Below are positions 26,312 to 34,689 of a stretch of DNA of 60,159 nt, one piece after another. The notes under the pieces were generated by a model that was not told the DNA's origin, made no database searches, and saw nothing but the letters and a program-made list of their open reading frames with translations. Origin of the DNA: Caldilineaceae bacterium SB0664_bin_27 (GTDB lineage: Bacteria; Chloroflexota; Anaerolineae; Caldilineales; Caldilineaceae); contig VXRG01000167.1 in NCBI GenBank assembly GCA_009838625.1, positions 1-60,159 on the forward strand. The letters run 5' to 3'. Position 1 is the first letter of the stretch, and each line of letters opens with the position of its first letter. The position numbers and the translations under genes were made by a program.

Positions 26312-27400
26312 TTACTTCAGTCCGTCGGCAACGATGTCGCCGGCTTTCACAATCAGCTCGTCATCGAGATAGAGGTCATGCCGCAGGAGACAGCCGCCGG
26401 CATGTGAAGGCATCGGCCAGGCGATCGATGGGCGGTTCTGGCCATGGAGGCCGTTGTAAGGAGCGAGCGTGGAAAAGATGTTCATGCCAAGGTGAAGCAT
26501 GATACAGCCGTAATAGCTCTCCCACTCAGCGGTATTCCAGCCGGGGCCGCCCCAGGCGGCGCTCTGGTGTGTGCCCCAGCCGATGTGGGCGATTCGATAG
26601 AATTCGGGGCGTTTCAGGCCGGCCAGGTAATCTTCAAAGCGGCGGGCAACCCAGCCGCCCTCGATGCTGACGATTTTGCCATTCTCGAAGTGGGTAACGA
26701 CCTGTTCCGGTAACAGGGCGCTGTAGGAGCCAAGCAGCTCACCAAGCGAGTCTTCAGCGTCCCAGACCACCTTGCCGTTGGCGGAGTCCTCGACGGGGGC
26801 GGTGGCGACCAGGCCGAAGCCGAAGTTGTCCCAACGGCCCGGCTCGTCGACGATGCCGACCTGGCAGTGGCCGATACGTCCTTCGACACTGAGCGTCAGA
26901 TCGGTACCGGCTTCGGAGGTTATGCGCAAGGATTTGGCGTCCTGCATGCGGACGGCGCCGGCGCGTGTGCGGTCGATCATCGGTTGGGTCGGAAACAGTT
27001 TGCGCAGATGTGTTTCAGAGCCGCCGACGGAACAGTCCCACCAGCGCGTACCGCTCATGATGATCTCTTCGAAGACGGGCGTATACATGCCGATGTCGGC
27101 TACAGCGCCTTTTGCAGTGGTCGGTCGAACGACGACGTCTGCCGACTTGAGAATGTCGGCAACAAAGGAGCCCTGCTGCACGGGGTTGGCGAAGCTGGTA
27201 CCCTCGGTTTTGCCAGACATGATGACGCGAACCCAATCTGCGCCGAGGATGTCGAGGGCGTCGCCGTAGGCGCGCATGGCGCGTTCGTCGTAGACGTGCG
27301 AGCTCAAGAGGGCGGCGCGCGTGCCGTCTCCGATCTTGCTCAGCGCCAGGGCTTCAGCGAGTAACTGCGCAAAGCTATTTGTCTGTTCTGAAGTCGACAT
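26312..27400 (-). CDS. M29 aminopeptidase/NicX-like protein with altered metal motif (paralog 2)
   Basis: A 362-residue paralog of the flanking genes, with the same order of segments (RTRAGAVRMQDA, DEPGRWDNFG, FENGKIVSIEGG, HIGWGT, HDLYLDDE). It differs at the proposed metal site: the H-x-D pair of its neighbours (HWD, HID) is HAG here, and TEHRA is THQSA. It may have lost metal binding, changed chemistry, or act as a structural partner of the others. The start ATG at 27400 has a GGAGG-like stretch (TTGGAGGAGCAAGAGC) about 9 bases upstream. The middle gene of three is also the most divergent by eye. Confidence 0.78.
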   Translation of the reverse strand: MSTSEQTNSFAQLLAEALALSKIGDGTRAALLSSHVYDERAMRAYGDALDILGADWVRVIMSGKTEGTSFANPVQQGSFVADILKSADVVVRPTTAKGAVADIGMYTPVFEEIIMSGTRWWDCSVGGSETHLRKLFPTQPMIDRTRAGAVRMQDAKSLRITSEAGTDLTLSVEGRIGHCQVGIVDEPGRWDNFGFGLVATAPVEDSANGKVVWDAEDSLGELLGSYSALLPEQVVTHFENGKIVSIEGGWVARRFEDYLAGLKRPEFYRIAHIGWGTHQSAAWGGPGWNTAEWESYYGCIMLHLGMNIFSTLAPYNGLHGQNRPSIAWPMPSHAGGCLLRHDLYLDDELIVKAGDIVADGLK

Positions 27401-27459
27401 GCTCTTGCTCCTCCAATCGAGCTATGCTGCCTATTGGGTGATGGGAATCTGTAGCGGCC

Positions 27460-28464
27460 TTACCGCAAGTATTCGGGTACAATCTCCTCATCCTCATTAA
27501 CGATCAGTTCGCCGTCAAGATAGAGGTTTTTGTGCCGGCAGCAGAGGTCGATGTGGGCCCTGGTGTAGTTCGTGCCGCCGAGACCGGAGTGTTCGTGGGC
27601 GGCGTTGAAGATGTTGCGTCCGGGCGAGACCATTACGGTCCCGTACAGACTTTCGGAGTCCATGCCGACGACGTTCCAGAGGGCACGGTGCTCGGTTCCC
27701 CAACCGGCATGGGCGAAGCGGAAGGCGTCCGGGTCGTCGAAGGAGCTGAGGTAGTCGCGCAAGAGCTGCGCGTCAAGGCCGCCTTCGATGCTGGTGATGA
27801 GGCCTTTTTCCAGAGTCATGCGGATCTCTGAGACTGTATGCCTGCGCTGCTGCAGGATCACGTCTCCGGCGCGCACGATGTAGGTGCCTTGGGCTGTGTC
27901 TTCCAGTGGGCCGGTAGCGACAAGACCGGCGGGCCAGTGATCCCAGCGGCCCGGCTGGTCGGCGAGGCCCACCTGTGCGTGGCCCTTGCGCCCGTCCTTG
28001 CGGAGAGTGAAATCGGAGCCGGCGGAGTCGGTGACGCGAATTTCGCTGGCTTCGGCCATGCGCTTGGCGCCGGCGTAGGTGCGCCGGATGACGTCCTCGT
28101 TGGGGAACATCCGCTTCAGGTTTGCGACCGGTTCGTGAACCATGAGGGTACGCGTGCCGGAGGCGAGCGCTTCGTTGTGGGCGTCGGTATAGAGCCAGGG
28201 AATTGAGGTCATGGCGACGACCATGTCTGCGGATTTCCAGGCATCAAGAACAAGCTGGGCCGAGATTTCGGCGTCGGAGGGGGCGGTGATTGTAAATACC
28301 TCCGCGCCCAAAGAAGTGGCCGCGGCCATCATTGCACCGGGGTATTCGGGGAATGCAAACTGCGCGTCGGTGAAGGCAAGAATCACTTCGCCTTTTTTTA
28401 CGTTACACAGGCGAAGATGCTCGGTAAACAGGCCAACAAGATCGGTGCCCTTCATTCCATTCAC
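27460..28464 (-). CDS. M29 aminopeptidase/NicX-like metalloprotein (paralog 3)
   Basis: A 334-residue paralog, the same length as paralog 1 and close to it: HAGWGTEHRALW and AHIDLCCRHKNLYLDGE keep the His and H-x-D residues. It is the first gene of the long minus-strand block. Two starts are possible: ATG at 28464 with AAAGGA about 10 bases ahead, or ATG at 28455 (MKGTDLVG) with GAGGTG 6 bases ahead. Expression probably initiates in the 638-base region upstream. Confidence 0.83.
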   Translation of the reverse strand: MNGMKGTDLVGLFTEHLRLCNVKKGEVILAFTDAQFAFPEYPGAMMAAATSLGAEVFTITAPSDAEISAQLVLDAWKSADMVVAMTSIPWLYTDAHNEALASGTRTLMVHEPVANLKRMFPNEDVIRRTYAGAKRMAEASEIRVTDSAGSDFTLRKDGRKGHAQVGLADQPGRWDHWPAGLVATGPLEDTAQGTYIVRAGDVILQQRRHTVSEIRMTLEKGLITSIEGGLDAQLLRDYLSSFDDPDAFRFAHAGWGTEHRALWNVVGMDSESLYGTVMVSPGRNIFNAAHEHSGLGGTNYTRAHIDLCCRHKNLYLDGELIVNEDEEIVPEYLR

Positions 28465-29102
28465 CTCGGTTCCTTTCGGGGCGCTGTCGAACGCCCTGGT
28501 ACGACTCGGATGGTATGAATACAGTGGTCGTTATTGCTACTGTCCGACCTGCAATCTGTAAGGAGCGGTTCCTGCTGCGGGTGGTTCAGTATGTAGAATC
28601 GGCTTACACTGAAAGATGATGGCTAGCAAAAATGTTCAGCCGTAGGCTGTTTGCTACCAGTTCGTGTACAGGGCGCCGGTCGGGAAGTGTTGACTCTTCA
28701 GGCCTTACCAGGTGGTCATAAGCGGGCGGTTGCACAGTCTGCGCGCTCCTATCCTGGAGTGACATTGCCTGAGTCGGGAGGTATGTCCTCGATATTTGGA
28801 ACAATTTTAGCCAATTCGCTCCTTCTGTCAAATGCGGTTCTGCAGCTCTCCGGTCGCCCAAGTGGAGATTCATTGTTGCCTTTGCCTGCAACGCCCTTGG
28901 GACTTGGCCTGTGATCAAAATGTTGCGCCAATTGCCGCCGTTCAGACCGAGCTCAACTGCCTCCTACTTTGTGTTATTCTTTGACCGGGGACATTTCTGG
29001 CATCCCGCGAACCAATTCTTTTTCCAGTCGCGAGTTCGGTCAGAAAACTTTGGGAAGTCGACGAGACAGCAACGCAAGCAGCTCTGAAATGAGGAACGGA
29101 CG
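28465..29102. other. Long divergent intergenic region, no supportable gene
   Basis: This 638-base interval separates the divergent M29/NicX-like gene (minus) and the 2-hydroxyacid dehydrogenase gene (plus), so it must hold promoters for both. ORFs of up to about 100 codons on either strand lack ribosome binding sites and domain-like composition. An extended -10 (TGTTATTCT, 28972-28980) points toward the plus-strand gene. I found no riboswitch fold that I could name. Confidence 0.55.
28972..28980 (+). promoter_or_regulatory. Extended -10 element upstream of the 2-hydroxyacid dehydrogenase
   Basis: TG-T-TATTCT fits the extended -10 consensus TGnTATAAT at five of six hexamer positions or fewer, and no good -35 is seen at the expected distance. 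The leader would be about 115 bases. Confidence 0.3.
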
Positions 29103-30140
29103 ATGTCCATGAAACCGGTTGTGCTTCTTGATCCCCATTTCCGCAGAATGGATGAGATATTCTCGCCAGAAGACTTGCGCCGATTGCCAGGGATTGTCGA
29201 GGTTATCTGGGGCAAGTCGGAGGCGATGCCGCTGGAGGACGCGGTCCAAGCGTTGCGGGAGGCGGAGGCTGTCGTCTGCTCGAGCTGGCGCTATGGAGAT
29301 ATACTGTACGAGGCACAGAATTTGCGTGCCATCATGACGGTATCCGGTGCGTTTCCGCAGGACCTGGACTACAGTTATTGTTTCGCCAACGGGATCCGAG
29401 TTCTATCAGCGGCGCCAGCCTTTGGCCGGCAGGTGGCGGAGATGGCGCTGGGCATGGCAATCGCCTGCGCGAGGGGGATTGTTGATGGTCACACGGCGAT
29501 GCAGAATGGCAGTGAGAGCTATTCGAAGGCAGGGAATGTCGGCAATTTCAATCTGTACGGCAAGCAGGTTGGGTTGATCGGCTATGGGGGGCTGGCCCGA
29601 TGTCTGCATCCGTTGCTAGAGCCGTTTGGCTGCCGTATCGCGGTTTACGACGCCTGGCTGGGCGAACGTTATCTGCGGCGCCATGGTGTAACGCCTCTGC
29701 CCCTGGAAGAGTTGATGGAGACATCGCAGTTCATCTTTGTGCTGGCGGTTCCGTCCGGCGAGAACCGCGCCCTATTGGATCGTGCCCTGTTGGAACGTAT
29801 CCGGCCGGATGCGGCGCTGATTCTTGTTAGCCGCGCCCATCTTGTCGATTTTGATGCATTGACCGAACTGCTGCATGCGGGCCGCTTTCGCGCAGCGATC
29901 GACGTCTTCCCGCAGGAGCCGCTCGACCCGGCGCATCCGATCCGCAGCGCGCCGAACGTGGTGCTTTCAGCGCATCGCGCGGGCAGCGTTAAGGAGGCAG
30001 CGTGGGAGATCGGGGAGATGGTGCTGGATGATCTGCAGGCCATTGGCAAGGGCGTGCCGCCGCAGCGTATGCAGAGGGCTGAACCGGAGTTGGCGTCGAG
30101 GTACGCGAGCATACGGGTGAAGGGATACGGGTCCAGGTAG
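29103..30140 (+). CDS. D-2-hydroxyacid dehydrogenase family, NAD(P)-binding
   Basis: A 345-residue oxidoreductase of the D-isomer-specific 2-hydroxyacid dehydrogenase family. The Rossmann motif is GLIGYGGLAR (about 158-167), preceded by the VAEMALGMAIACAR helix. The catalytic residues fit Arg in VSRAHLVD, Glu in PQEPLD and His in SAHRAGS. The Rossmann glycine pattern G-x-G-G-L-A deviates slightly from the canonical GxGxxG. GAGGA precedes the ATG by about 8 bases. Substrate unknown; such enzymes reduce 2-oxoacids or oxidise glycerate-type acids. It converges on the Gfo/Idh gene with a hairpin between them. Confidence 0.87.
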   Translation: MSMKPVVLLDPHFRRMDEIFSPEDLRRLPGIVEVIWGKSEAMPLEDAVQALREAEAVVCSSWRYGDILYEAQNLRAIMTVSGAFPQDLDYSYCFANGIRVLSAAPAFGRQVAEMALGMAIACARGIVDGHTAMQNGSESYSKAGNVGNFNLYGKQVGLIGYGGLARCLHPLLEPFGCRIAVYDAWLGERYLRRHGVTPLPLEELMETSQFIFVLAVPSGENRALLDRALLERIRPDAALILVSRAHLVDFDALTELLHAGRFRAAIDVFPQEPLDPAHPIRSAPNVVLSAHRAGSVKEAAWEIGEMVLDDLQAIGKGVPPQRMQRAEPELASRYASIRVKGYGSR

Positions 30141-30150
30141 TTTAGTAACT

Positions 30151-30169
30151 GCGCCCATCTTTGGTGCGC
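30151..30169. terminator. Hairpin between convergent genes
   Basis: GCGCCCA (30151-30157) pairs with TGGTGCGC (30162-30169) with one bulged T around a TCTT loop. It lies 11 bases after one stop and 11 before the other, so it may serve both genes. The tails are only moderately T-rich (GGGCCGTTGTTTAA on the plus strand). Confidence 0.4.
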
Positions 30170-30179
30170 GGGCCGTTGT

Positions 30180-31214
30180 TTAACCCAACACTTTCTGTCT
30201 CAGAGCGTCGATCAGCCCTGGCTGGAGTTCACTGGCCAGGGTTTCTTCGCGGCGGTCAAGCCCGCTCATGTAGGCCTTCAACAGAATGTGAAAGTCGAGC
30301 AGGGCAGCGTCGAGGTTGAGAGGGTGAAGCCGGCTGTCGTCTTCGAGCCAGTCGAAGGCGGCTTCGGTCATGGCGGCCTGGCCGAGGATGTCCTCGTCGG
30401 GGTAGTTGTGGCTGCCGCGTTCCCGCTGGCCGCGGATTGAGGTCTCCCAGCCCCACATGCTCCAGTGGACATAGCCGTCTATGCCGTAGACAGTCAACTG
30501 TTTGTGGACGTTTACGCGTTCATCGCCGGCCAGGACGTAGGGGCCGTTTGTGCCGCAGCGCAGCAAGGTGCTCGCCCCGTCGCCGTAGCGAATTGTCGCC
30601 AAGGTTGCGTCGGGCGCGTAGTGCTGTTTGCGGCCTTCCTGGAGACCGTCGCCACCAGAGATTTGCGCAAAGATGCTGGCCGGTTCTCCTTCAGGATGGA
30701 AGGCAGCGACGGACTGAAGAACGTGGGTACCCTGGTATGCCATGTTCATGCGCGCGCTGGCGTCGATCAGGCGGACCGTGCCGATGGCTCCGTCGTGGAC
30801 CAGCGACTGGAGCCGGCTGCGACGCGGGTGGAAATGGAGTTGGTGGTTGATTGCGACTTTGACTTTGGCAGTGTCCGCGAAGCTGCGGATGGCCAGATAG
30901 TCTTCGGCCTGAATGGCGAGCGGCTTTTCGATGATCAGCGCGCCGACACCGGCGGCGTCGGCGGCCTGCATGACTTCGAGGCGAACGTCGGGCGGCGTGT
31001 TGACGTGAACGAGGTCCGGTTTTTCGCGTTCGAACATTTCGCGGTAGTCAGTGTAGCGGGCGTCTACGTTCCAGCGTTCGCCAAAGGCGTCAAGGTTGGC
31101 GCGGTTGCGGGTGGCGATGCAGGTCAGCGCGCCGCGGGGGATGTGGGCGTAGGCGTCGGCGTGGCCGTTGGCGCGGCCGCCGCTAACGCCGATGATGCCG
31201 CATTTGTAGGTCAA
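30180..31214 (-). CDS. Gfo/Idh/MocA family oxidoreductase
   Basis: A 344-residue NAD(P)-dependent sugar or inositol dehydrogenase-type protein. The Rossmann motif is GIIGVSGGRANGH at the N terminus, followed by VHVNTPPDVR, and the family's catalytic Lys lies in IIEKPLA (near 96); a NHQLHFHP segment is in the second domain. Translation starts at TTG (31212-31214), supported by a strong AGGAGGT 8 bases upstream. The glycine pattern GVSGGR is unusual for the family's GxGxxG. It is flanked by the hydroxyacid dehydrogenase and RecQ, so context does not reveal the substrate. Confidence 0.88.
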   Translation of the reverse strand: MTYKCGIIGVSGGRANGHADAYAHIPRGALTCIATRNRANLDAFGERWNVDARYTDYREMFEREKPDLVHVNTPPDVRLEVMQAADAAGVGALIIEKPLAIQAEDYLAIRSFADTAKVKVAINHQLHFHPRRSRLQSLVHDGAIGTVRLIDASARMNMAYQGTHVLQSVAAFHPEGEPASIFAQISGGDGLQEGRKQHYAPDATLATIRYGDGASTLLRCGTNGPYVLAGDERVNVHKQLTVYGIDGYVHWSMWGWETSIRGQRERGSHNYPDEDILGQAAMTEAAFDWLEDDSRLHPLNLDAALLDFHILLKAYMSGLDRREETLASELQPGLIDALRQKVLG

Positions 31215-31265
31215 AGTTTCGTACCTCCTAACTGAATAGGAACGTTCTCCATTCCTTCAGGACGT

Positions 31266-33422
31266 TTACTCCAAGTCTTTCATTTGGCCCAAGTAGAGCC
31301 AAACAGTTCTGATTTCGTCGTAGGAGTATTCGTCGCCCAGGACTTCCTTCGCCGGAGAGAGATACTCCCCTCCAGATTGGGCCAATGCCTCCTTAATCTT
31401 TTCAAACCGTTCCTGGGGAGGCAGTAAGGGTTCGAGGTCCAGTTTTTCGCCCGCCCGGACCAGCCGATCCAAGTGGCCGGCGATCGTGCTCGTCGCGAGA
31501 CCACGTTCTTGTGCGATTTCCTCGATGGTCATGCCCTGCTGAAGCAGCATCTTCGTCTGGTCGTAGGTAGAGCCGGCTTTCACCTCTCGGCCTCTCTTCC
31601 TTGTCTTCTGGGCAGGGACGTCTCGTTCCTCAAGGTTGTGTGTACGAGCGTGAGCGACGATGGCGGACAAAAAGGTATCTCCTAATTGTTCCAGTTTCAT
31701 TGTGCCGACGCCATGAATTTTGGAAAGAGTTTCGCGGCTCTGAGGTACGAAATATGCCATCTGCTGCAGCGTGACATCGCCGAATATGACGTAAGGCGGA
31801 ACGTTCCTCTCAGCCGCCAACCGACTTCTCAGGCCGCGCAGCGCGTCGAAGAGGGCCTGGTCATAGTCCAAGGTTTCGCGGCTGGCGCCTGAAGCCTTTT
31901 CTTCCTTGCGTCTGAGTCTGGTAAGAACCAGGGAATCGCGGTTCCTGAGGAATTCCATTCCTGTCTCTGATACGCCGAACGTAGGAAACTCCAGATTGTT
32001 CCTGAACAGCAGTCCTTTGGCGACCAGGAGGCCTGCGACTTCCTTGAGGTCGTTGACGGGGTGCTCTTTTGCGATGCCGTACACGCTTAGTTTCTTGTGG
32101 TCCCATTGCCTGATCGCTTTTGTGTTTGCGCCGCGCAGCACTCCGATGACGTGGTTTATGCCGAAACGCCCTTCGGTACGGTACACCGCCGACAGGATCT
32201 TCTGGGCGATTAAAGTGGCGTCGAACTCTTCTCTGGGCACCAGACAGAAGTCGCAGCCTTCGCAACTCTCTTTGTCCCATTCCTCGCCGAAGTAGTGGAG
32301 GATGTACTTGCGCCGGCAGGACTGGAGCTGGCAAAAATCGACGACTTGCTGAAGCTTTTGGCGGGCGTTGCGGCGCTCGGCCTCGTCTTCGACCTGTTCG
32401 ATGAAGAACTCCAGCTTTGCCGCATCACCATAATTGTACAGGAGAACGCAGTCGCTGGGCAGACCGTCGCGGCCGGCGCGGCCGGTCTCCTGGTAGTAGC
32501 CCTCAAGAGACTTGGGCAGGTCGTAGTGGACCAGCAGTCGAATGTTGGGCTTGTCGATGCCCATTCCGAAGGCGATGGTGGCTACGATAATGGAGACACG
32601 GTCGCGGATGAAGTCTTCCTGGGTTTGCCGGCGCACTTCGTTTTCGAGACCGGCATGGTAGGGCTGGGCGTCAAATCCGTTGGTGCGGAGGCGCGCAGAC
32701 ATGCTCTCGGTATCTTTGCGAGATGTGCAATAGATGACTGATGACTCACCTCTATGCTTCTGAAGGTGTTCGACGAGGACCTCGAAGCTGTCCCTGTTTT
32801 TTGGAAGGACGCTGTAATTTAGGTTGGCGCGGTTGAAGCTGGCGATAAATTGCCGCGGCTGGTTCAGGTTAAGCTGGTCGAGGATGTCGCGTCGTACGCG
32901 CTCGGTGGCGGTGGCCGTCAGTGCTAAAAAGGGCACACCTGGCAAACTTTTGCGTAGTTCGCCCAGTCGGCGGTAGTCGGGTCGGAAGTCGTGGCCCCAT
33001 ACGGAGATGCAGTGTGCTTCGTCGACTGCTACAAGGCTGACTTTGAGACGGGCAAGAAAGGACTGGAAGGCCGGAAGTGAAAGACGCTCCGGGGCGACGT
33101 ACAGGACTTTGAGAATGCCCTGGAGCGCCTGCTCCTGTACGAGGCGCATCTCGTTGAAGGGGAGAGTGCTGTTGATGAACGCGGCTGGGACACCGTTAGA
33201 CTTGAGGGCGTCTACCTGATCCTTCATCAGTGCTATCAGGGGAGAAACTACCAGCGTCAGGCCGTCGAACTTCAGAGCAGGCAGCTGGTAGCAGAGTGAC
33301 TTGCCTCCTCCGGTTGGCATGAGGACAAGTGAATCTTCTCCTTTCAGTACGCTGGTGATGATCTCTTCCTGCAGCGGCAGGAACTCGTCATAGCCGAAGT
33401 ATTGCTTTAGCAGATTCAACAT
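31266..33422 (-). CDS. recQ: ATP-dependent DNA helicase RecQ
   Basis: A 718-residue superfamily 2 helicase that unwinds DNA 3' to 5' in recombination and fork repair. Walker A is PTGGGKS (36-42), the Walker B is VDEAHCISVWGHDFRP, and motif VI is QETGRAGRDG. The RecQ-Ct zinc site is formed by CRRKYILHYF, CEGCDFC; the winged helix follows, then an HRDC domain (about 510-585, LFDALRGLRSRLAAE, SRETLSKIHGVG). A further C-terminal helix-turn-helix (MTIEEIAQERGLATSTIAGHL, roughly 610-635) matches the extra domain seen in some Firmicutes and Chloroflexota RecQ proteins. AAGGAG lies 9 bases before ATG. It is an isolated repair gene among catabolic genes. Confidence 0.95.
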   Translation of the reverse strand: MLNLLKQYFGYDEFLPLQEEIITSVLKGEDSLVLMPTGGGKSLCYQLPALKFDGLTLVVSPLIALMKDQVDALKSNGVPAAFINSTLPFNEMRLVQEQALQGILKVLYVAPERLSLPAFQSFLARLKVSLVAVDEAHCISVWGHDFRPDYRRLGELRKSLPGVPFLALTATATERVRRDILDQLNLNQPRQFIASFNRANLNYSVLPKNRDSFEVLVEHLQKHRGESSVIYCTSRKDTESMSARLRTNGFDAQPYHAGLENEVRRQTQEDFIRDRVSIIVATIAFGMGIDKPNIRLLVHYDLPKSLEGYYQETGRAGRDGLPSDCVLLYNYGDAAKLEFFIEQVEDEAERRNARQKLQQVVDFCQLQSCRRKYILHYFGEEWDKESCEGCDFCLVPREEFDATLIAQKILSAVYRTEGRFGINHVIGVLRGANTKAIRQWDHKKLSVYGIAKEHPVNDLKEVAGLLVAKGLLFRNNLEFPTFGVSETGMEFLRNRDSLVLTRLRRKEEKASGASRETLDYDQALFDALRGLRSRLAAERNVPPYVIFGDVTLQQMAYFVPQSRETLSKIHGVGTMKLEQLGDTFLSAIVAHARTHNLEERDVPAQKTRKRGREVKAGSTYDQTKMLLQQGMTIEEIAQERGLATSTIAGHLDRLVRAGEKLDLEPLLPPQERFEKIKEALAQSGGEYLSPAKEVLGDEYSYDEIRTVWLYLGQMKDLE

Positions 33423-33571
33423 GGGGGGATTCTCCTTCTCGTGACAGGTGCGGACTAAGAGGATCCGCAGTGCTGGCGACTCGATTTCGATGGTACAGGG
33501 CGATGGCTGTGCGACACGGGACGACTACTGTTTAACAGGAAACCTCTTGACCGAGCCAGGGACCCCTTCGT

Positions 33572-34597
33572 TTATTGCCATGGCTTGAGCAGCACTTTGG
33601 CGCACTGGGCACTGGCCTGCAGCTCCCAGGCGTCGGCGACGCGGTCCAGGGGGAAGCTGTGGGAGATGAGCTTGTCGAGTTTGTCTGGATTGGCGGCGAT
33701 AACTCGTAGAATCTGGGGCGTATCGGCCAAGTTGTAGTGCCACGAGCCGTGCAGGCTCAGGCCTTTGCGCAGCATGTCAGTGCTGACGTGGATGGGCGTC
33801 TCTTCAGCGCCGCTCTCGCCGACGAAACTGACTGTGCCTTTGCGGCGGGTGGCGTCGATGCAGAAGCGATGGGCGGCGACAACGCCGGAGCAGTCTATGC
33901 TGTGGTCGACGCCGCGCCCGTCGCGGGTGAGCGAAAGGGTTCTTTCGAGGGCGTCGGGTTCGGTTGGGTTTATGACCTCGGTTGCGCCCAGTTCCAGCGC
34001 TTTGGCAGCCCTGTATTGGTTGGTATCTACGCCGATGACTGTTGCGCCGCGATGGGTACCATTGATAACGCCGCCGAGGCCCACGGGACCAAGGCCGGTG
34101 ATCATCAGCGTGTCGTCGGGGCCAAGATTGGCGCGTTGGACTGCGCCGAAGGTGGGGCCCAGGCCGCAGCAGGCCATTGAGGCGTGATCGTAGGAGATGC
34201 CGTCAGGGATCGGAACCAGCATCCAGTCCTGTTTGAGCATGAACTGGGCCATGGTTGCGCGGCCTTCGCCGTCTTCCGGTTGCGGGGGAGGGGCTTCCGA
34301 GTCCAGGCAGTGAATGTACTCGCCTTCGAGACAGAGTTCGCACTGGCCGCAAGGGGTCTGCGGCATAACGACGACCCGATCCCCTACTTTTACACGGCAG
34401 GGCTGTGCAACTTCGACGACTTCGCCTGCCGCCTCGTGGCCGAGATAAGGGGCTTCTCTGCCGCTGACGTATACCTTGAACTCGGTACACATGGGGGCTG
34501 TATGGATTTTGACGACGACCCAGTTTTCGCCGGCTGTCGGGTTCGGCGCATCAACAACCCCGCCCTGTTTTGGTCCGAAAACAGCTGCTGTCTTCAT
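33572..34597 (-). CDS. Zinc-dependent alcohol dehydrogenase (MDR superfamily)
   Basis: A 341-residue medium-chain dehydrogenase. GHEAAGEV (near 53-60) carries the catalytic-zinc His, MCTEFK holds the catalytic Cys near 36-37, and the structural zinc lobe has four cysteines in CGQCELCLEGEYIHC. The coenzyme motif is GLGPVGLGG (about 167-175). GAGGAGGGG lies about 9 bases upstream of the ATG. Probable oxidation of a polyol or sugar alcohol to a ketose, by analogy with the adjacent dehydratase-like gene at 34690; the order on the strand is dehydratase first, then this gene, with 92 bases between. Confidence 0.9.
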   Translation of the reverse strand: MKTAAVFGPKQGGVVDAPNPTAGENWVVVKIHTAPMCTEFKVYVSGREAPYLGHEAAGEVVEVAQPCRVKVGDRVVVMPQTPCGQCELCLEGEYIHCLDSEAPPPQPEDGEGRATMAQFMLKQDWMLVPIPDGISYDHASMACCGLGPTFGAVQRANLGPDDTLMITGLGPVGLGGVINGTHRGATVIGVDTNQYRAAKALELGATEVINPTEPDALERTLSLTRDGRGVDHSIDCSGVVAAHRFCIDATRRKGTVSFVGESGAEETPIHVSTDMLRKGLSLHGSWHYNLADTPQILRVIAANPDKLDKLISHSFPLDRVADAWELQASAQCAKVLLKPWQ

Positions 34598-34689
34598 TGT
34601 ACCTGTCCCCTCCTCACTATTTGCGATACGGGTCGAATCAACTTAGCAAAGTCCTTCATTCTCGCTAAGGAAATAAGCGCGGCCCCAGA

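Noticed and set aside
28651..28914. 87-codon plus-strand frame in the 638-base intergenic gap
   Set aside because: It lacks a ribosome binding site and coding-like composition, and similar frames occur on the opposite strand.
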